The notes beneath the pieces are model-generated. The model did not search any database. It was given only the letters and a program-made list of their open reading frames with translations, and had not been told where the DNA came from. From an uncultured Rhodospirillales bacterium (lineage in GTDB: Bacteria > Pseudomonadota > Alphaproteobacteria > Acetobacterales > Acetobacteraceae): a stretch of DNA of 64,000 bases. Of this stretch, positions 1-8,965 are shown piece by piece. How positions within the stretch are numbered: position 1 is the stretch's first letter; every line of letters begins with the position of its first letter. Location of the stretch: assembly GCA_903924855.1 (NCBI GenBank), contig CAIYCW010000017.1:1-64000 (forward strand), in the 5' to 3' direction. The position numbers were made by a program, and so were the translations under genes.

Positions 1-1
1 G

Positions 2-610
2 ATTGCCGAGGCTTTGTGCCGGGCGGTGGGGAATGCGATCCGGCCCGGCTTTATCGAGGCCGGGCTTGCGATGCGTGTGGTGCTGCGCATTCAGCGTGTG
101 CGGCGGGTTTTGCTCGCGCTGGAGACGCTGTTTCTGGTGGGTGTTGTGGTGCGCAGGGTGCGGCGCGGTGCTGTGCCTGCGGAGGTGCCCGCCGGTGAGG
201 CGGAGGCGTTGCCGGTGTTGCCCCCGGCGTGCGCCAGGCGATTGCCGCGGCGCCTGGGGTGGTTGTGCCCGCTGGTGCCGGGGGAGGCCGCCTGCTTTGC
301 CGAGCAGTTGCGCCAGGTGCTGGCCGAGCCCGGGATTCAGGCGCTGCTGGCGTGCTGCCCGCAGGCGGTGCGCGCAGTGGCGCCGCTGTGCCGGATGCTG
401 GGGATTGCGCGGGCCGATTTTGTGCCGGGCCATGTGGATCCGGTGCGGGTGAAGGTGGTGCGGGTGCGACGCAAACGGGTGCGGCCGGCGCTGATCGACC
501 CGGTGCTGGAGGATGCGCATTATGCGTTCTCTGGCGTGCCGCGGCGGTTGCGGCTGTGGCCGCTGCCGGGACGGCGCCCGGTTTTCGGCGCCGATCCGGC
601 CCTTGGATGA
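2..610 (+). CDS. Hypothetical protein, 5' end outside the window
   Basis: The reading frame is open from the first bases of the window and ends at a TGA at 608-610, so the true start probably lies upstream. The visible part is about 200 residues and very rich in Arg, Ala, Val and Leu. A hydrophobic stretch near residues 25-45 might be a membrane segment, but interspersed arginines make this uncertain. I do not recognise a family. It converges with the flavoprotein gene on the other strand, leaving about 60 bases between them. Third-codon-position GC is high and consistent with coding, but the gene has no motif to confirm it. Confidence 0.5.
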   Translation: MAEALCRAVGNAIRPGFIEAGLAMRVVLRIQRVRRVLLALETLFLVGVVVRRVRRGAVPAEVPAGEAEALPVLPPACARRLPRRLGWLCPLVPGEAACFAEQLRQVLAEPGIQALLACCPQAVRAVAPLCRMLGIARADFVPGHVDPVRVKVVRVRRKRVRPALIDPVLEDAHYAFSGVPRRLRLWPLPGRRPVFGADPALG

Positions 611-669
611 CGCGTGATGTTTTTGTTCCGGTGTGTGTCTGGAATTGGGGTGTGGGACGCCGATGGGGC

Positions 670-1839
670 TCAGACCTCGCTGCCGGCCACGAAGCCGCTG
701 GCCCAGGCCCATTGGAAATTGTAGCCGCCGAGCCAGCCGGTGACGTCCACCGCCTCGCCGATGGCGAACAGGCCGGGGATTTTGGTGGCCATCATGGTCT
801 GGGAGGACAGGCCCTGGGTTGCGATGCCGCCCAGCGTGACCTCCGCCTTGGCGTAGCCTTCGGTGCCGGCGGGTTTCAGCCGCCAGGCGGAGAGTTGGGC
901 GGCCAGCTGCTCGATGCGTTTGTTGGGCAGTTCGCCGATGCGGCCCTGATCCGGGGCGAGGGCGATTGCGAGGCGCTGCGGCACGAGTTCGCCGAGCACG
1001 GTGCGCAGCTCGGCGCGGGGGCGGTTGGTTTTGCCGAAGAGAAGCTGGCCGCGTGCGTCCAGCCCCGGGAGCAGGTCCAGCTCGAGTTCGCCGCCGGGCT
1101 GGAGATAGGAGGAGGCCTGCAGCACGGCGGGGCCGGAGAGGCCGCGATGGGTGAACAGCATGGCCTCGGTGAAGCCGGTCTTTCCCACCTTGGCGCGCAC
1201 CGGCAGCGCCACGCCGGAGAGCGGGCGCATCAGCTCCAGCGCCTCGCCTTCGAAGGTGAGCGGCACCAGGCCGGGGCGGGGTTCCACCATGGGCAGGGCG
1301 AAGGTGCGGGCGATGCTGTAGGCGAGGCCGGTGGCGCCCATCTTGGGAATCGACAGGCCGCCGGTGGCAAGGATCAGCGCCGGGGCGGTGAAGCCGCCAT
1401 CGCTGGTCTGCACGGTGAAATGGCCGTTGTGGGAGACGTGCTGGATGTCGTGGCGCAGGCGCAGATCGACGCCGGTGGCAGCACATTCGTCGAGCAGCAT
1501 CTGCACGATCTGGCGGGCCGAGCCGTCGCAGAAGAGCTGGCCCAGGGTTTTCTCGTGCCAGGCGATGCGGTGGCGTTCGACCAGGGCGAGGAAGTCCGCC
1601 GGCGTGTAGCGGGCCAGGGCGGAGCGGGCGAAATGGCGGTTGGCGGAGAGGAAGCGTTCCGGCACGCAGCCCAGATTGGTGAAGTTGCAGCGCCCGCCGC
1701 CGGAGATCAGGATTTTCTTGCCGGCCTCCTCCGCATGGTCGAGCAGCAGAACGCGGCGGCCACGCCGTCCGGCGGTGGCGGCGGCCATGAGGCCGGCAGC
1801 GCCGGCGCCGAGGATGATGGCGTCGAAATGTGTGGTCAC
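670..1839 (-). CDS. HI0933/YhiN-family FAD-dependent oxidoreductase
   Basis: Predicted 389-residue flavoprotein. The N-terminal dinucleotide-binding motif GAGAAG is at residues 11-16. The family signature SGGGRCNFTN follows at about 46-55, and the C-terminal GGYNFQWAWASG block is present, as in HI0933/YhiN proteins (aminoacetone oxidase-like, physiological substrate generally unknown). The length matches the family. Its start codon overlaps the ftsY stop by four bases, so it is probably the last gene of the dapF-mtaB-ftsY operon and translationally coupled to ftsY. The family assignment is firm; the reaction is not known from sequence. Confidence 0.9.
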   Translation of the reverse strand: MTTHFDAIILGAGAAGLMAAATAGRRGRRVLLLDHAEEAGKKILISGGGRCNFTNLGCVPERFLSANRHFARSALARYTPADFLALVERHRIAWHEKTLGQLFCDGSARQIVQMLLDECAATGVDLRLRHDIQHVSHNGHFTVQTSDGGFTAPALILATGGLSIPKMGATGLAYSIARTFALPMVEPRPGLVPLTFEGEALELMRPLSGVALPVRAKVGKTGFTEAMLFTHRGLSGPAVLQASSYLQPGGELELDLLPGLDARGQLLFGKTNRPRAELRTVLGELVPQRLAIALAPDQGRIGELPNKRIEQLAAQLSAWRLKPAGTEGYAKAEVTLGGIATQGLSSQTMMATKIPGLFAIGEAVDVTGWLGGYNFQWAWASGFVAGSEV

Positions 1840-2750
1840 GATCCCAGCAGACCGCGGGCGAAGTCCATCGGGAAGAAGGGTTTGAGGTCGCCGGCCTGTT
1901 CGCCGACGCCGACCGCGTGGACGGGCAGGCCGTATTCCTCGGCCAGCGCCACCACGATGCCGCCGCGGGCCGAGCCGTCCAGCTTGGTGACGATGAGGCC
2001 GGTGATGTCCACCATCTCGCGGAAGACGCCGACCTGGGTGAGCGCGTTCTGGCCGGTCGTGGCGTCCAGCACCAGGATGGTGGAGTGCGGGGCGGTTGGG
2101 TCCTGCTTGCGCAGCACGCGGATGATCTTCTGTAGCTCTTCCATCAGGGCGGATTTGTTGTGCAGCCGGCCTGCGGTGTCGATCAGCAGCACGTCCGCCC
2201 CTTGGGACTTGGCCTTGGCCAGCGCGTCGAAGGCGAGGCCCGCGGGGTCCGAATTGGCGGGGGCGGTGATGACGGGGGCACCGGTGCGTTCGCCCCAGAT
2301 CTGCAGCTGTTCGACGGCGGCGGCGCGGAACGTGTCGCCGGCGGCCAGCATCGGCTTGAGGCCCTGTTCGCGGTATTGCAGGGCGAGCTTGCCGATGGTG
2401 GTGGTTTTGCCGTTGCCGTTGACGCCGACCACCAGCACCACATGCGGCGCGCGGTCCGGCGAGATGGTGAGCGGGCGGGCGACGGGGGCCAGGATTTCGG
2501 CGATCTCCTGGGCCAAGGCCTCCTTCACCTCGCCTTCCGCGACATCGCTGCCGAAGCGGGTTTTGCGGAATTTGGCGATGATGCGCCTGGTGACCTCGGT
2601 GCCGAGATCGGCTGCGAGCAGCGCGTCCTCCAGCTCGGTCAGCGCCTCGTCATCGAGTTTGCGCTTGGTGAACACGGCGCTGAGGTTTTCGCCGAGTTTG
2701 CCGGCCGAGCGGGACAGGCCCTTGGTGAGGCGGGAGAGAAATCCGCTCAT
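1836..2750 (-). CDS. ftsY: Signal recognition particle receptor FtsY
   Basis: SRP GTPase of 304 residues that docks the SRP-ribosome complex at the inner membrane for co-translational insertion. It has an N-terminal helical N domain (about residues 30-95), then the NG GTPase domain. The P-loop GVNGNGKTT is at 109-117, DTAGR near 193, TKLDG near 257, and a [12 protein letters not shown] closing motif at the C-terminus. It lacks the long acidic A domain of the E. coli protein, which is common in alphaproteobacteria. The mtaB stop codon directly abuts its start, indicating co-transcription. The SRP RNA partner gene is also in this window, at about 27.9 kb. Confidence 0.97.
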   Translation of the reverse strand: MSGFLSRLTKGLSRSAGKLGENLSAVFTKRKLDDEALTELEDALLAADLGTEVTRRIIAKFRKTRFGSDVAEGEVKEALAQEIAEILAPVARPLTISPDRAPHVVLVVGVNGNGKTTTIGKLALQYREQGLKPMLAAGDTFRAAAVEQLQIWGERTGAPVITAPANSDPAGLAFDALAKAKSQGADVLLIDTAGRLHNKSALMEELQKIIRVLRKQDPTAPHSTILVLDATTGQNALTQVGVFREMVDITGLIVTKLDGSARGGIVVALAEEYGLPVHAVGVGEQAGDLKPFFPMDFARGLLGS

Positions 2751-3974
2751 TCAGGCAGCCTCCGCCAGGATGCCATCGGCGTCGGCCGCCACCACGCGGG
2801 CGCGCACCAGGGCGCCGGCCGGGGCTGCGAGGCGGGCCGGGGCGAAATGCTCGGTGTGGCCGGTGCTGCCGGTCTCGGACAGGATGGCGACGTGCTGGCC
2901 GATCAGGTTCTGGTAGAAATCCGCGGCAGCGGTGGCGGAGGCGGCGCGCAGGCGGGCCGCGCGTTCGCGGCGCAAGGGCTTGGCCACCGCCGGCATGCGG
3001 GCGGCCGGCGTGCCGGGGCGTTCGCTGTAGGGAAAGACGTGCAGGAAGGGGATGGCGGCCTCCTGCACCATGGCGAGGGTTTCCTCGAACAGCGCATCGG
3101 TTTCGGTGGGAAAGCCCGCGATCAGATCGGCGCCGATGCCGATGCCGGGGCGCAGGGCGCGGGCGCGGGCGATGACGGCAAGGCCCTGCGCGCGGTCGTG
3201 CCTGCGCTTCATGCGCTTGAGGATCATGTCCGAGCCGGCCTGCAGCGACAGATGCAGATGCGGCATCAGGCGGGGTTCCTCGGCGATCAGGCGCCAGAGA
3301 TCGTCATCGATCGCGGCGGGGTCGATGGAGGAGAGGCGCAGGCGCTGCAGCTCCGGCACAAGGGCCAGCAGGCGGCGCACCGCCTGGCCGAGCGTGGGGC
3401 TGCCGGGCAGGTCCGGCCCGTAGGAGGCGATGTCGACGCCGGTCAGCACCACCTCGCGGTAGCCGGCTGCGACCAGGGCGCGCACCTGTTCCACCATGGC
3501 GCCGATCGGCACCGAGCGGTTGGGGCCGCGGCCGAAGGGGATGATGCAGAAGGTGCAGCGATGGTCGCAGCCCTGCTGGACCTGGACGAAGGCGCGGGCG
3601 CGGCCGACGAATTCGGTGACCAGCTGGGGTGCTGTCTCGCGCGCGGCCATGATGTCCGACACTGCGGAGGTCGCACCCTGGCCCCAGTTTTCGGGTTTCA
3701 GCTTGTCCTCGTTGCCGAGCACGCGGGTGACGCCGGGCAGATCGGCCCAGGCGGCGGGGTCGATCTGCACGGCGCAGCCGGTGACGACGATGCGCTTTTC
3801 GGGATGTTCGCGATGCGCGCGGCGGATGGCCTGGCGGGCCTGGCGCTCGGCCTCGGCGGTGACGGCGCAGGTGTTGACGACGATGGTGTCGGTCAGCAGG
3901 GCGGCGTGGCCGCGCATCACCTCCCCTTCATAGGTGTTGAGGCGGCAGCCGAAATTCAGCACCTCGACGCTCAT
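2751..3974 (-). CDS. mtaB: tRNA threonylcarbamoyladenosine methylthiotransferase MtaB
   Basis: Radical-SAM methylthiotransferase that converts t6A37 to ms2t6A37 in ANN-decoding tRNAs. Of 407 residues, the N-terminal UPF0004 domain supplies three cluster cysteines (C10, C36, C67). The radical-SAM motif CxxxCxxC lies at C136, C140 and C143 within [16 protein letters not shown]. The end carries a short TRAM-like region. The [13 protein letters not shown] start is typical of MtaB rather than MiaB. The start overlaps the dapF stop by four bases. Gene order dapF-mtaB-ftsY is standard in alphaproteobacteria. Confidence 0.95.
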   Translation of the reverse strand: MSVEVLNFGCRLNTYEGEVMRGHAALLTDTIVVNTCAVTAEAERQARQAIRRAHREHPEKRIVVTGCAVQIDPAAWADLPGVTRVLGNEDKLKPENWGQGATSAVSDIMAARETAPQLVTEFVGRARAFVQVQQGCDHRCTFCIIPFGRGPNRSVPIGAMVEQVRALVAAGYREVVLTGVDIASYGPDLPGSPTLGQAVRRLLALVPELQRLRLSSIDPAAIDDDLWRLIAEEPRLMPHLHLSLQAGSDMILKRMKRRHDRAQGLAVIARARALRPGIGIGADLIAGFPTETDALFEETLAMVQEAAIPFLHVFPYSERPGTPAARMPAVAKPLRRERAARLRAASATAAADFYQNLIGQHVAILSETGSTGHTEHFAPARLAAPAGALVRARVVAADADGILAEAA

Positions 3975-4804
3975 GCGGGCAGGCCTGAAAGGTCGAGCGT
4001 GCCGGAGAAGGCGGTGGTGGCGGGGCCGGTCATCAGCACATGCCCGTCTTCACGCCAGAGTAGATCGAGTTCGCCGCCATCGACGAGCACGGTTGCGCGC
4101 CTTCCGGTGAGGCCGCGGCGGGCGGCGTTGACGATGGTGGCGCAGGCGCCGGAGCCGCAGGCGAGGGTGAGGCCGGCGCCGCGTTCCCAGACGCGCAGGC
4201 GGATGCGATCTTGTGCCAGGATCTGCGCGAAGCCGATATTGGCGCGCTGCGGGAAGATGGCGGCGTGTTCCAGGCCGGGGCCGATGGCGGGGATGTCCAG
4301 CGTGTCCAGATCATCCACGAAGAAGGTCGCGTGCGGGTTGCCCATGGAGGCGGCGGCGGGGGTGGCGACACCGGGGGCTGCGAGATCGAGATGCAGCGTG
4401 TCCATCTCGGTGGAGAGCGGCACGTCCTGCCAGGCGAGGCGGGCTGCGCCCATGTCCACCTCGATGCGGCCGTCGCTCAGCACGCGTGAGGGCAGCAGGC
4501 CGGAGATGGTCTGGACGGTGAAGACGTGACGGCCGGTCTCGCGCCCGAGCAGATCGACCACGCAGCGCGTGGCGTTGCCGCAGGCGCCGGCCTCGGAGCC
4601 GTCCGGGTTGCGGATGCGCATGAACACGTCCACCCCATGGGCGTGCGGGGGTTCGAGCACGATCACCTGGTCACAGCCGATGCCGCGGTTGCGGTCGGCG
4701 ACCCAGGCGGCGCGGGGGGCGGTGATGTCGAGCGGCTGGGCGCGCGCGTCCAGCACGACGAAGTCGTTGCCGCAGCCATGCATCTTGGTGAAGTGCGCGA
4801 TCAT
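3971..4804 (-). CDS. dapF: Diaminopimelate epimerase
   Basis: Converts LL- to meso-diaminopimelate for lysine and peptidoglycan synthesis. At 277 residues it has the usual size. Both catalytic cysteines are visible: C75 in GACGNATRC and C216 in the [11 protein letters not shown] block. The start is set by the conserved [16 protein letters not shown]-terminus; the frame stays open much further upstream, but that extension has no family support. A -10-like TATACT only six bases before the ATG suggests a leaderless or nearly leaderless mRNA. First gene of the leftward operon with mtaB, ftsY and the flavoprotein. Confidence 0.97.
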   Translation of the reverse strand: MIAHFTKMHGCGNDFVVLDARAQPLDITAPRAAWVADRNRGIGCDQVIVLEPPHAHGVDVFMRIRNPDGSEAGACGNATRCVVDLLGRETGRHVFTVQTISGLLPSRVLSDGRIEVDMGAARLAWQDVPLSTEMDTLHLDLAAPGVATPAAASMGNPHATFFVDDLDTLDIPAIGPGLEHAAIFPQRANIGFAQILAQDRIRLRVWERGAGLTLACGSGACATIVNAARRGLTGRRATVLVDGGELDLLWREDGHVLMTGPATTAFSGTLDLSGLPA

Positions 4805-4810
4805 TCCCTC

Positions 4811-4838
4811 AGTATAGGTGTGGAGGCGGGCCACACAA
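4811..4838 (-). promoter_or_regulatory. Candidate sigma-70-type promoter of the dapF operon
   Basis: Reading leftward, TTGTGT (4838-4833) and TATACT (4816-4811) are separated by 16 bases. A start point about seven bases past the -10 would fall on or next to the A of the dapF ATG at 4804. The purine-rich GAGGGA lies directly against the ATG, too close to act as a normal ribosome-binding site. Confidence 0.5.
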
Positions 4839-4927
4839 AATGCGCCTTCGGCATGCCAGGACAGGGCGGGGATGCGGCGGCGCTTGACCGGCGGGGTGGC
4901 GGGCGGTACGCGGAGGGTGTGAAGGAT

Positions 4928-5893
4928 ATGTTGCAAGGCTGGCGTTCGATCCGCAAGCGTGCGTTGCGCGCCGGTTATGATCGCCTGTGGCATCGATGGC
5001 CGTTGATGATCTGGCCGTTGATGCGCCGCGCCCGGCGCAAGCTGGGGTATTGGCCCAACCCGGTGTTTCCGCGCAGCTTCAACGACAAGATTCTGTGGCG
5101 CATGTTGTTCGACCGCCGCGATGTGTATCGCCGGATCAGCGGCAAGTTCGAGGCGCGGGAGTTTGTGCGTGCCCGGCTGCCGGATGACGACATATTGGTG
5201 CCGCTGGTGGGGATGATCCGCGCGCCGTCGGATGTTCACAGCCTGCGTTTCCCGGAGAGCTTCATGCTGAAGATCAACGATGGCAGCCAGCAGCGGCGCG
5301 TGTATCGGCGGGGTGAGGTGGTTGATCTGGCGGAGATGGAGGCGTTGGCGCGCGACTGGCTTGGGCACGACTTTGCCAAATACGCCCGCGAATGGAGCTA
5401 TCTGCATATCGAGCACGCCATCATCGTGGAGGCGTTTCTGGGTGCTGATGACGGCACCTATCCGGATGGGTTGAAATTCATCTGCTTTGATGGGCGGGTG
5501 CAGATCATCTTTGCGATCTCCTACGCGGTGGTGCCGCCCTATGTGGAGACCTATGACCGGGATTGGACGCTGATTGACGTGGAGGTGCCGGACAGCCCGT
5601 GCCGGGGGGCGGCGGCGCCGCCGCCGGTTCTGCCCGAGGCGATCCGCATGGCGGAGGCGCTGGCCTGCGGGTTCGACCAGATGCGCGTTGATTTTCTGCT
5701 GGTGGATGGGAAGGTGCGGTTCAACGAGCTCACCCCCTATTGCTGTGCCGGGCTGAACACCTGGCCGCGTGCGTTTGACATCGGGCTTGGCGAGGCCTGG
5801 GTGTTGCCCAAGGGTGTGGGGCCGGTGAGCGCGCTGCTGGGCGGGCAGCCGGATGTGCGCCTGTCGCAGCCCTCCCCATCCTTGCGCGGGTGA
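4928..5893 (+). CDS. ATP-grasp/TupA-like family protein
   Basis: A 321-residue protein with the features of the ATP-grasp TupA-like family found in polysaccharide clusters. These include an N-terminal Arg-rich segment, then the [18 protein letters not shown] region, the central [15 protein letters not shown] strand and a C-terminal [17 protein letters not shown] block. In that block the acidic and asparagine residues fit metal/ATP binding. The ATG at 4928 sits ten bases after GGAGGG, so it is preferred over longer starts. It is divergent from dapF, and the rpmI promoter overlaps its 3' end. The substrate is unknown; a role in surface polysaccharide or teichuronopeptide-like ligation is inferred from the family only. 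Confidence 0.7.
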   Translation: MLQGWRSIRKRALRAGYDRLWHRWPLMIWPLMRRARRKLGYWPNPVFPRSFNDKILWRMLFDRRDVYRRISGKFEAREFVRARLPDDDILVPLVGMIRAPSDVHSLRFPESFMLKINDGSQQRRVYRRGEVVDLAEMEALARDWLGHDFAKYAREWSYLHIEHAIIVEAFLGADDGTYPDGLKFICFDGRVQIIFAISYAVVPPYVETYDRDWTLIDVEVPDSPCRGAAAPPPVLPEAIRMAEALACGFDQMRVDFLLVDGKVRFNELTPYCCAGLNTWPRAFDIGLGEAWVLPKGVGPVSALLGGQPDVRLSQPSPSLRG

Positions 5894-5910
5894 CATGTGC
5901 GCTCTATAAG
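5882..5910 (+). promoter_or_regulatory. Promoter of rpmI-rplT
   Basis: TTGCGC (5882-5887) and TATAAG (5905-5910) are separated by exactly 17 bases, a good vegetative promoter for this GC-rich genome. It overlaps the stop codon of the upstream gene and leaves a leader of about 85 bases before rpmI. The leader contains GC-rich arms but I cannot identify a proven L20-binding structure. Confidence 0.6.
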
Positions 5911-6001
5911 CCGCGCTTCGTCTGCGCGCCGGGCCTGTGGGGCATGCCCGGCCGCGATGAGATGTCTGCCGTTTGCAGATAACCCCTATCTGGAGATCAA
6001 A

Positions 6002-6205
6002 ATGCCCAAGATGAAGACGAAGTCTTCTGTCAAGAAGCGCTTCAAGATCACCGCCACCGGCAAGGTTCTGGCCGGTCCTGGCAACAAGCGTCACGGCCTG
6101 ATCAACCGTACCCAGAAGATGAAGCGGAGCAATCGCGGCTCGCAGGTGCTGACCGAGATGGACGGCAAGACTGTGAAGCAGTGGGCCCCCTACGGTCTGG
6201 CGTAA
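6002..6205 (+). CDS. rpmI: 50S ribosomal protein L35
   Basis: A basic 67-residue protein beginning [15 protein letters not shown] and containing [16 protein letters not shown], characteristic of bacterial L35. The start is fixed by homology and by the upstream GGAGAT ribosome-binding site. It is followed after 12 bases by rplT. The usual infC partner is not adjacent; the operon instead has its own promoter at 5882-5910. Confidence 0.96.
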   Translation: MPKMKTKSSVKKRFKITATGKVLAGPGNKRHGLINRTQKMKRSNRGSQVLTEMDGKTVKQWAPYGLA

Positions 6206-6217
6206 GGAGAGAAATAG

Positions 6218-6604
6218 ATGGCACGTGTCAAACGCGGCGTAACCACCCACGCCCGCCACAAGAAGGTCCTCGCCCAGTCCAAGGGCTTTGTGGGCCGGTC
6301 TTCCACCAATTACCGCATCGCCCTTGAGCGTCTCGAGAAGTCGCTCCAGTACGCGTATCGCGACCGCCGGGTGAAGAAGCGCGAATTCCGCGCGCTCTGG
6401 ATCCAGCGCATCAACGCCGCCACCCGCGCCGAGGGTCTGCCCTACTCGCGCTTCATCGCCGGCATCAAGCAGGCCGGCATCGAGATGGACCGCAAGGTGC
6501 TCGCTGCCATCGCGTTCGAGAACCCGGCCGAGTTCACCGAGATCGTCAACGCGGTGAAGGCCGTGCTGGACGCTTCGGCGACCCCGGCGGAAGCCGCCGC
6601 CTGA
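6218..6604 (+). CDS. rplT: 50S ribosomal protein L20
   Basis: A 128-residue basic protein starting [18 protein letters not shown], a clear L20. It binds 23S rRNA early in large-subunit assembly, and in some bacteria represses its own operon. An AAGGAGAG ribosome-binding site precedes the ATG. A short alanine-rich tail (ATPAEAAA) extends beyond the E. coli length. A strong terminator follows, so rpmI and rplT form a closed two-gene unit. Confidence 0.97.
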   Translation: MARVKRGVTTHARHKKVLAQSKGFVGRSSTNYRIALERLEKSLQYAYRDRRVKKREFRALWIQRINAATRAEGLPYSRFIAGIKQAGIEMDRKVLAAIAFENPAEFTEIVNAVKAVLDASATPAEAAA

Positions 6605-6634
6605 TTTCGCCAGGCGCCTGCGAGAGTTAAAGAA

Positions 6635-6663
6635 GCCGCCCGGCACCCCCGGGCGGCTTTTTT
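6635..6663 (+). terminator. Rho-independent terminator after rplT
   Basis: GCCGCCCGG (6635-6643) pairs perfectly with CCGGGCGGC (6649-6657) across a five-base loop. A run of six T follows at 6658-6663. Confidence 0.93.
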
Positions 6664-6732
6664 GCGCGGCTTGGCCCCGCCAATCGCATCGGCTACCACC
6701 CGCCACACCACCCCAATCCACGGATTCCGGCC

Positions 6733-7335
6733 TTGCGCGCCCCGTTCTTCCTCCTCGCCGCCCTCCTGCTCGCCCGCCACGCCGCAGCGGCCGACACCAT
6801 CCCGCTCACCGTGATCAAGCATGACTGGCACAGCTCGATCGCCATCCCGCTTGCTGCGATCCAGCCCCCGCTGACCCAGGCGGTGCACGCCAAACCGGGA
6901 GACGACACGCTGGTCATCGGTTTCGGCGCCCGGGTGTGGATGGGCCAGCCTGGCCGCGGCCTGTCGGATGCGATCGACGCGCTGTCCGGAAGCCCGGGGG
7001 CTGTGCAGATCACGGCGGAGCAGGGGCTGCCTTATCCGGGTGATCCGATCACCGAGACCGTGGTGCTGCAGGTCTCACCCCAAGCCATCACCGCGCTTGC
7101 CGATTTTGCCTTCCAGGCGATCGCCAAACAGCCGGACGGCCACGTGGCGCCCTATGCCGAGCCGGTGCCGGGCAATTGCTATTACGACAGCAGCGTTCAT
7201 TACGGCATGCTGCACAACAGCAACAGCTGGATCGCCGAGGCGCTGCATCAGGCCGGCCTGCCGATCTCGCCGGACAACATCGTCCGCGCCAGCGCCGTGA
7301 TCAGCGCCGCGCGCGAGTTGGCGGGGCGGCGATAG
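6733..7335 (+). CDS. DUF2459-family exported protein
   Basis: A 200-residue protein with a TTG start at 6733, followed directly by a signal peptide ([17 protein letters not shown], cleavage expected near residue 20). The mature part has the [18 protein letters not shown] and [18 protein letters not shown] segments typical of DUF2459. This family has no established biochemical function; members often occur near urease or membrane genes in other genomes. It stands alone here, downstream of the rplT terminator. The TTG start is chosen because the hydrophobic leader begins there; no strong ribosome-binding site is visible. Confidence 0.75.
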   Translation: MRAPFFLLAALLLARHAAAADTIPLTVIKHDWHSSIAIPLAAIQPPLTQAVHAKPGDDTLVIGFGARVWMGQPGRGLSDAIDALSGSPGAVQITAEQGLPYPGDPITETVVLQVSPQAITALADFAFQAIAKQPDGHVAPYAEPVPGNCYYDSSVHYGMLHNSNSWIAEALHQAGLPISPDNIVRASAVISAARELAGRR

Positions 7336-7363
7336 GCTTCAGTCGGCCCGCTCCTCCCAACCC

Positions 7364-7385
7364 CGTCATGGCGCGCGCAATGACG
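7364..7385. repeat. Shortened copy of the palindromic intergenic repeat
   Basis: CGTCATGGCGCGCGCAATGACG carries the same terminal inverted ends (CGTCAT...ATGACG) as the two longer copies downstream, with the whole interior missing. Confidence 0.6.
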
Positions 7386-7513
7386 GGGGGATGAGGGGAA
7401 TTGCGGGGTTTCCAGCCACCGATCCACTCGCGCATCATCGGCCGATCATGCGCCAACCCGCGCTGGCGGGACCTGTACGACGACATAATCTGAGCCGCAC
7501 CAATCCCCACCCT

Positions 7514-7592
7514 GTCATTGCGCGCGGTGTTGCGATCCATCGCCGGGCGTGGCGGCACGGCGATGGATTGCCTCGCTTCGCGGGCAATGACG
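7514..7592. repeat. Palindromic intergenic repeat, copy 1
   Basis: The element begins GTCATTGCGCGCG and ends CGGGCAATGACG. Its middle has ATCCATCGC facing GCGATGGAT around a short GC-rich loop. The right half (GATGGATTGCCTCGCTTCG and on) is identical to copy 2. The left half has diverged, so pairing is imperfect. Confidence 0.8.
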
Positions 7593-7640
7593 GAAATTTG
7601 CCGATGCGCCTGCCTAACCCCCGATCACCACCCTCCATCC

Positions 7641-7722
7641 CGTCATTGCGCGCGAAGCGCGGCAATCCATCGCCGGGTGTGCTGGCATCGCGATGGATTG
7701 CCTCGCTTCGCGGGCAATGACG
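7641..7722. repeat. Palindromic intergenic repeat, copy 2
   Basis: An 82-base imperfect palindrome with ends CGTCATTG and CAATGACG. The arms contain CGAAGCG/CGCTTCG and CAATCCATCGC/GCGATGGATTG around a loop of about 16 bases. It is of the REP/extragenic-palindrome type common in alphaproteobacterial spacers. It lies 50 bases after copy 1. Confidence 0.85.
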
Positions 7723-7891
7723 GAGAAGCTGCGGTGCAAACCGCGGCACCCGTCCATCTGGCAATCGGTGGGGCGCCATGACCCTATCCGTCGCGCATTT
7801 GCGGGTTGTCCGCCCCAACATTGGCCACCTTCCATTTCTCGGCTAAACGACCCGCCAGGCGACCAAGCCGCACCTCCCATTGCGAGACCCC

Positions 7892-8962
7892 ATGAGCGAC
7901 GACCTTGATGCGCTGAAACACGCAACGCTTGCCTCTCTCGCCGAGGCCACCGATCTGCGCGCCTGGGACGCCATCCGCGTCGCCGTTCTCGGCAAATCCG
8001 GCAGCCTCACCGCGCTGCTCAAGGAACTCGGCAAGACCGCCCCGGAGGAGCGCAAGGCGCGCGGTGCCGCGCTCAACGTGCTGAAAACCGAGCTCCAGGC
8101 CGCGATCGATGCCCGTCAGGCCGAGCTGGAGGCCGCCGCCCTCGAAGCCCGCCTGGCCGCCGAACGGATCGACGTCACCCTGCCGCCGCAGCCGCGCGCC
8201 CAAGGGCTCATCCACCCGATCAGCCGCACCATGGAGGAGATGGCCGCCATCTTCGGCGCCATGGGCTTCGAGATCGCCGAAGGACCCGATATCGAGGACG
8301 ATTGGCGCAATTTCGGGGCGCTGAACATCCCAGCCCACCACTCCGCCCGCGAGGATATGGACACGTTCTACGTCCCCGCCCCGGAAGGCGAGGCGCGCCG
8401 GCGGGTGCTACGCACCCACACCTCCCCGGTGCAGGTGCGCTCCATGCTCACCCGCACGCCGCCGTTTCGTGTCATCGTCCCCGGCCGCACCTATCGCGCC
8501 GACCATGATGCCACCCACAGCCCGATGTTCCACCAATGCGAGGGCCTGGTGATCGGCCGCGACATCACGCTCGGCCATCTCAAGGGCTGCCTGATCGACT
8601 TCCTGCGCGCCTTCTTTGGCGTGACGGATCTGCCGGTGCGTTTCCGCTCCTCCTATTTCCCGTTCACCGAACCCTCGATGGAGGTCGATATCGGCTGGTC
8701 GCGCAAAACCGGGGAGATCGGCGGCGGCACGGATTGGCTGGAGATTCTGGGCTCCGGCATGGTGCAGCCGAAGGTGCTCGCCAATTGCGGCATCGACCCG
8801 CGGGAATTCCAGGGCTTTGCCTTCGGCATGGGCATCGAGCGAGTCACCATGCTCAAGCACGGCATCCCCGATCTGCGCCCGTTCTACGAAAGCGATCTGC
8901 GCTGGCTGCGCCATTACGGGTTCAACCCGCTCTCGCCCGCCATGCTGCACGAAGGGGTTTGA
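7892..8962 (+). CDS. pheS: Phenylalanyl-tRNA synthetase alpha subunit
   Basis: The 356-residue catalytic subunit of the alpha2-beta2 enzyme charging tRNA-Phe. The N-terminal coiled coil spans about residues 1-85. The class II core includes motif 2 (FRVIVPGRTYRADHDATHSPMFHQ) and motif 3 (GMGIERVTMLKHGIPDLRPF). The start MSDDLDALK is chosen over an in-frame start 12 bases upstream because of its position relative to the family N-terminus. pheT follows after three bases, so the subunits are coupled. Confidence 0.97.
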   Translation: MSDDLDALKHATLASLAEATDLRAWDAIRVAVLGKSGSLTALLKELGKTAPEERKARGAALNVLKTELQAAIDARQAELEAAALEARLAAERIDVTLPPQPRAQGLIHPISRTMEEMAAIFGAMGFEIAEGPDIEDDWRNFGALNIPAHHSAREDMDTFYVPAPEGEARRRVLRTHTSPVQVRSMLTRTPPFRVIVPGRTYRADHDATHSPMFHQCEGLVIGRDITLGHLKGCLIDFLRAFFGVTDLPVRFRSSYFPFTEPSMEVDIGWSRKTGEIGGGTDWLEILGSGMVQPKVLANCGIDPREFQGFAFGMGIERVTMLKHGIPDLRPFYESDLRWLRHYGFNPLSPAMLHEGV

Positions 8963-8965
8963 CCG

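Larger units (their letters stand above)
7336..7891. other. Gene-free spacer between the DUF2459 gene and pheS
   Basis: No convincing gene is present in these 556 bases. It contains one short and two full copies of a palindromic intergenic repeat (listed separately). The last 170 bases must hold the pheST promoter, but I cannot pick a clear -35/-10 pair. Confidence 0.7.

Noticed and set aside
229-2916. Very long open frame on the + strand (about 895 codons)
   Set aside because: It lies opposite the flavoprotein and ftsY genes, whose motifs are unambiguous. Its translation is low-complexity Gly/Ala/Arg-rich without a family. GC-rich genomes routinely give such antisense frames.
4805-6721. Upstream extension of dapF to a start at 6721
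   Set aside because: The extension would run through the ATP-grasp-like gene, rpmI and rplT on the other strand, and DapF proteins start at the conserved [10 protein letters not shown] block.
7500-7725. CRISPR array
   Set aside because: Only two long copies and one short copy of a palindrome of about 80 bases, with no regular spacers and no cas genes; it is an extragenic palindrome family.
7778-7846. 22-codon open frame upstream of pheS as a phenylalanine attenuation leader
   Set aside because: It contains a single Phe codon and is not followed by a terminator/antiterminator structure I can draw.
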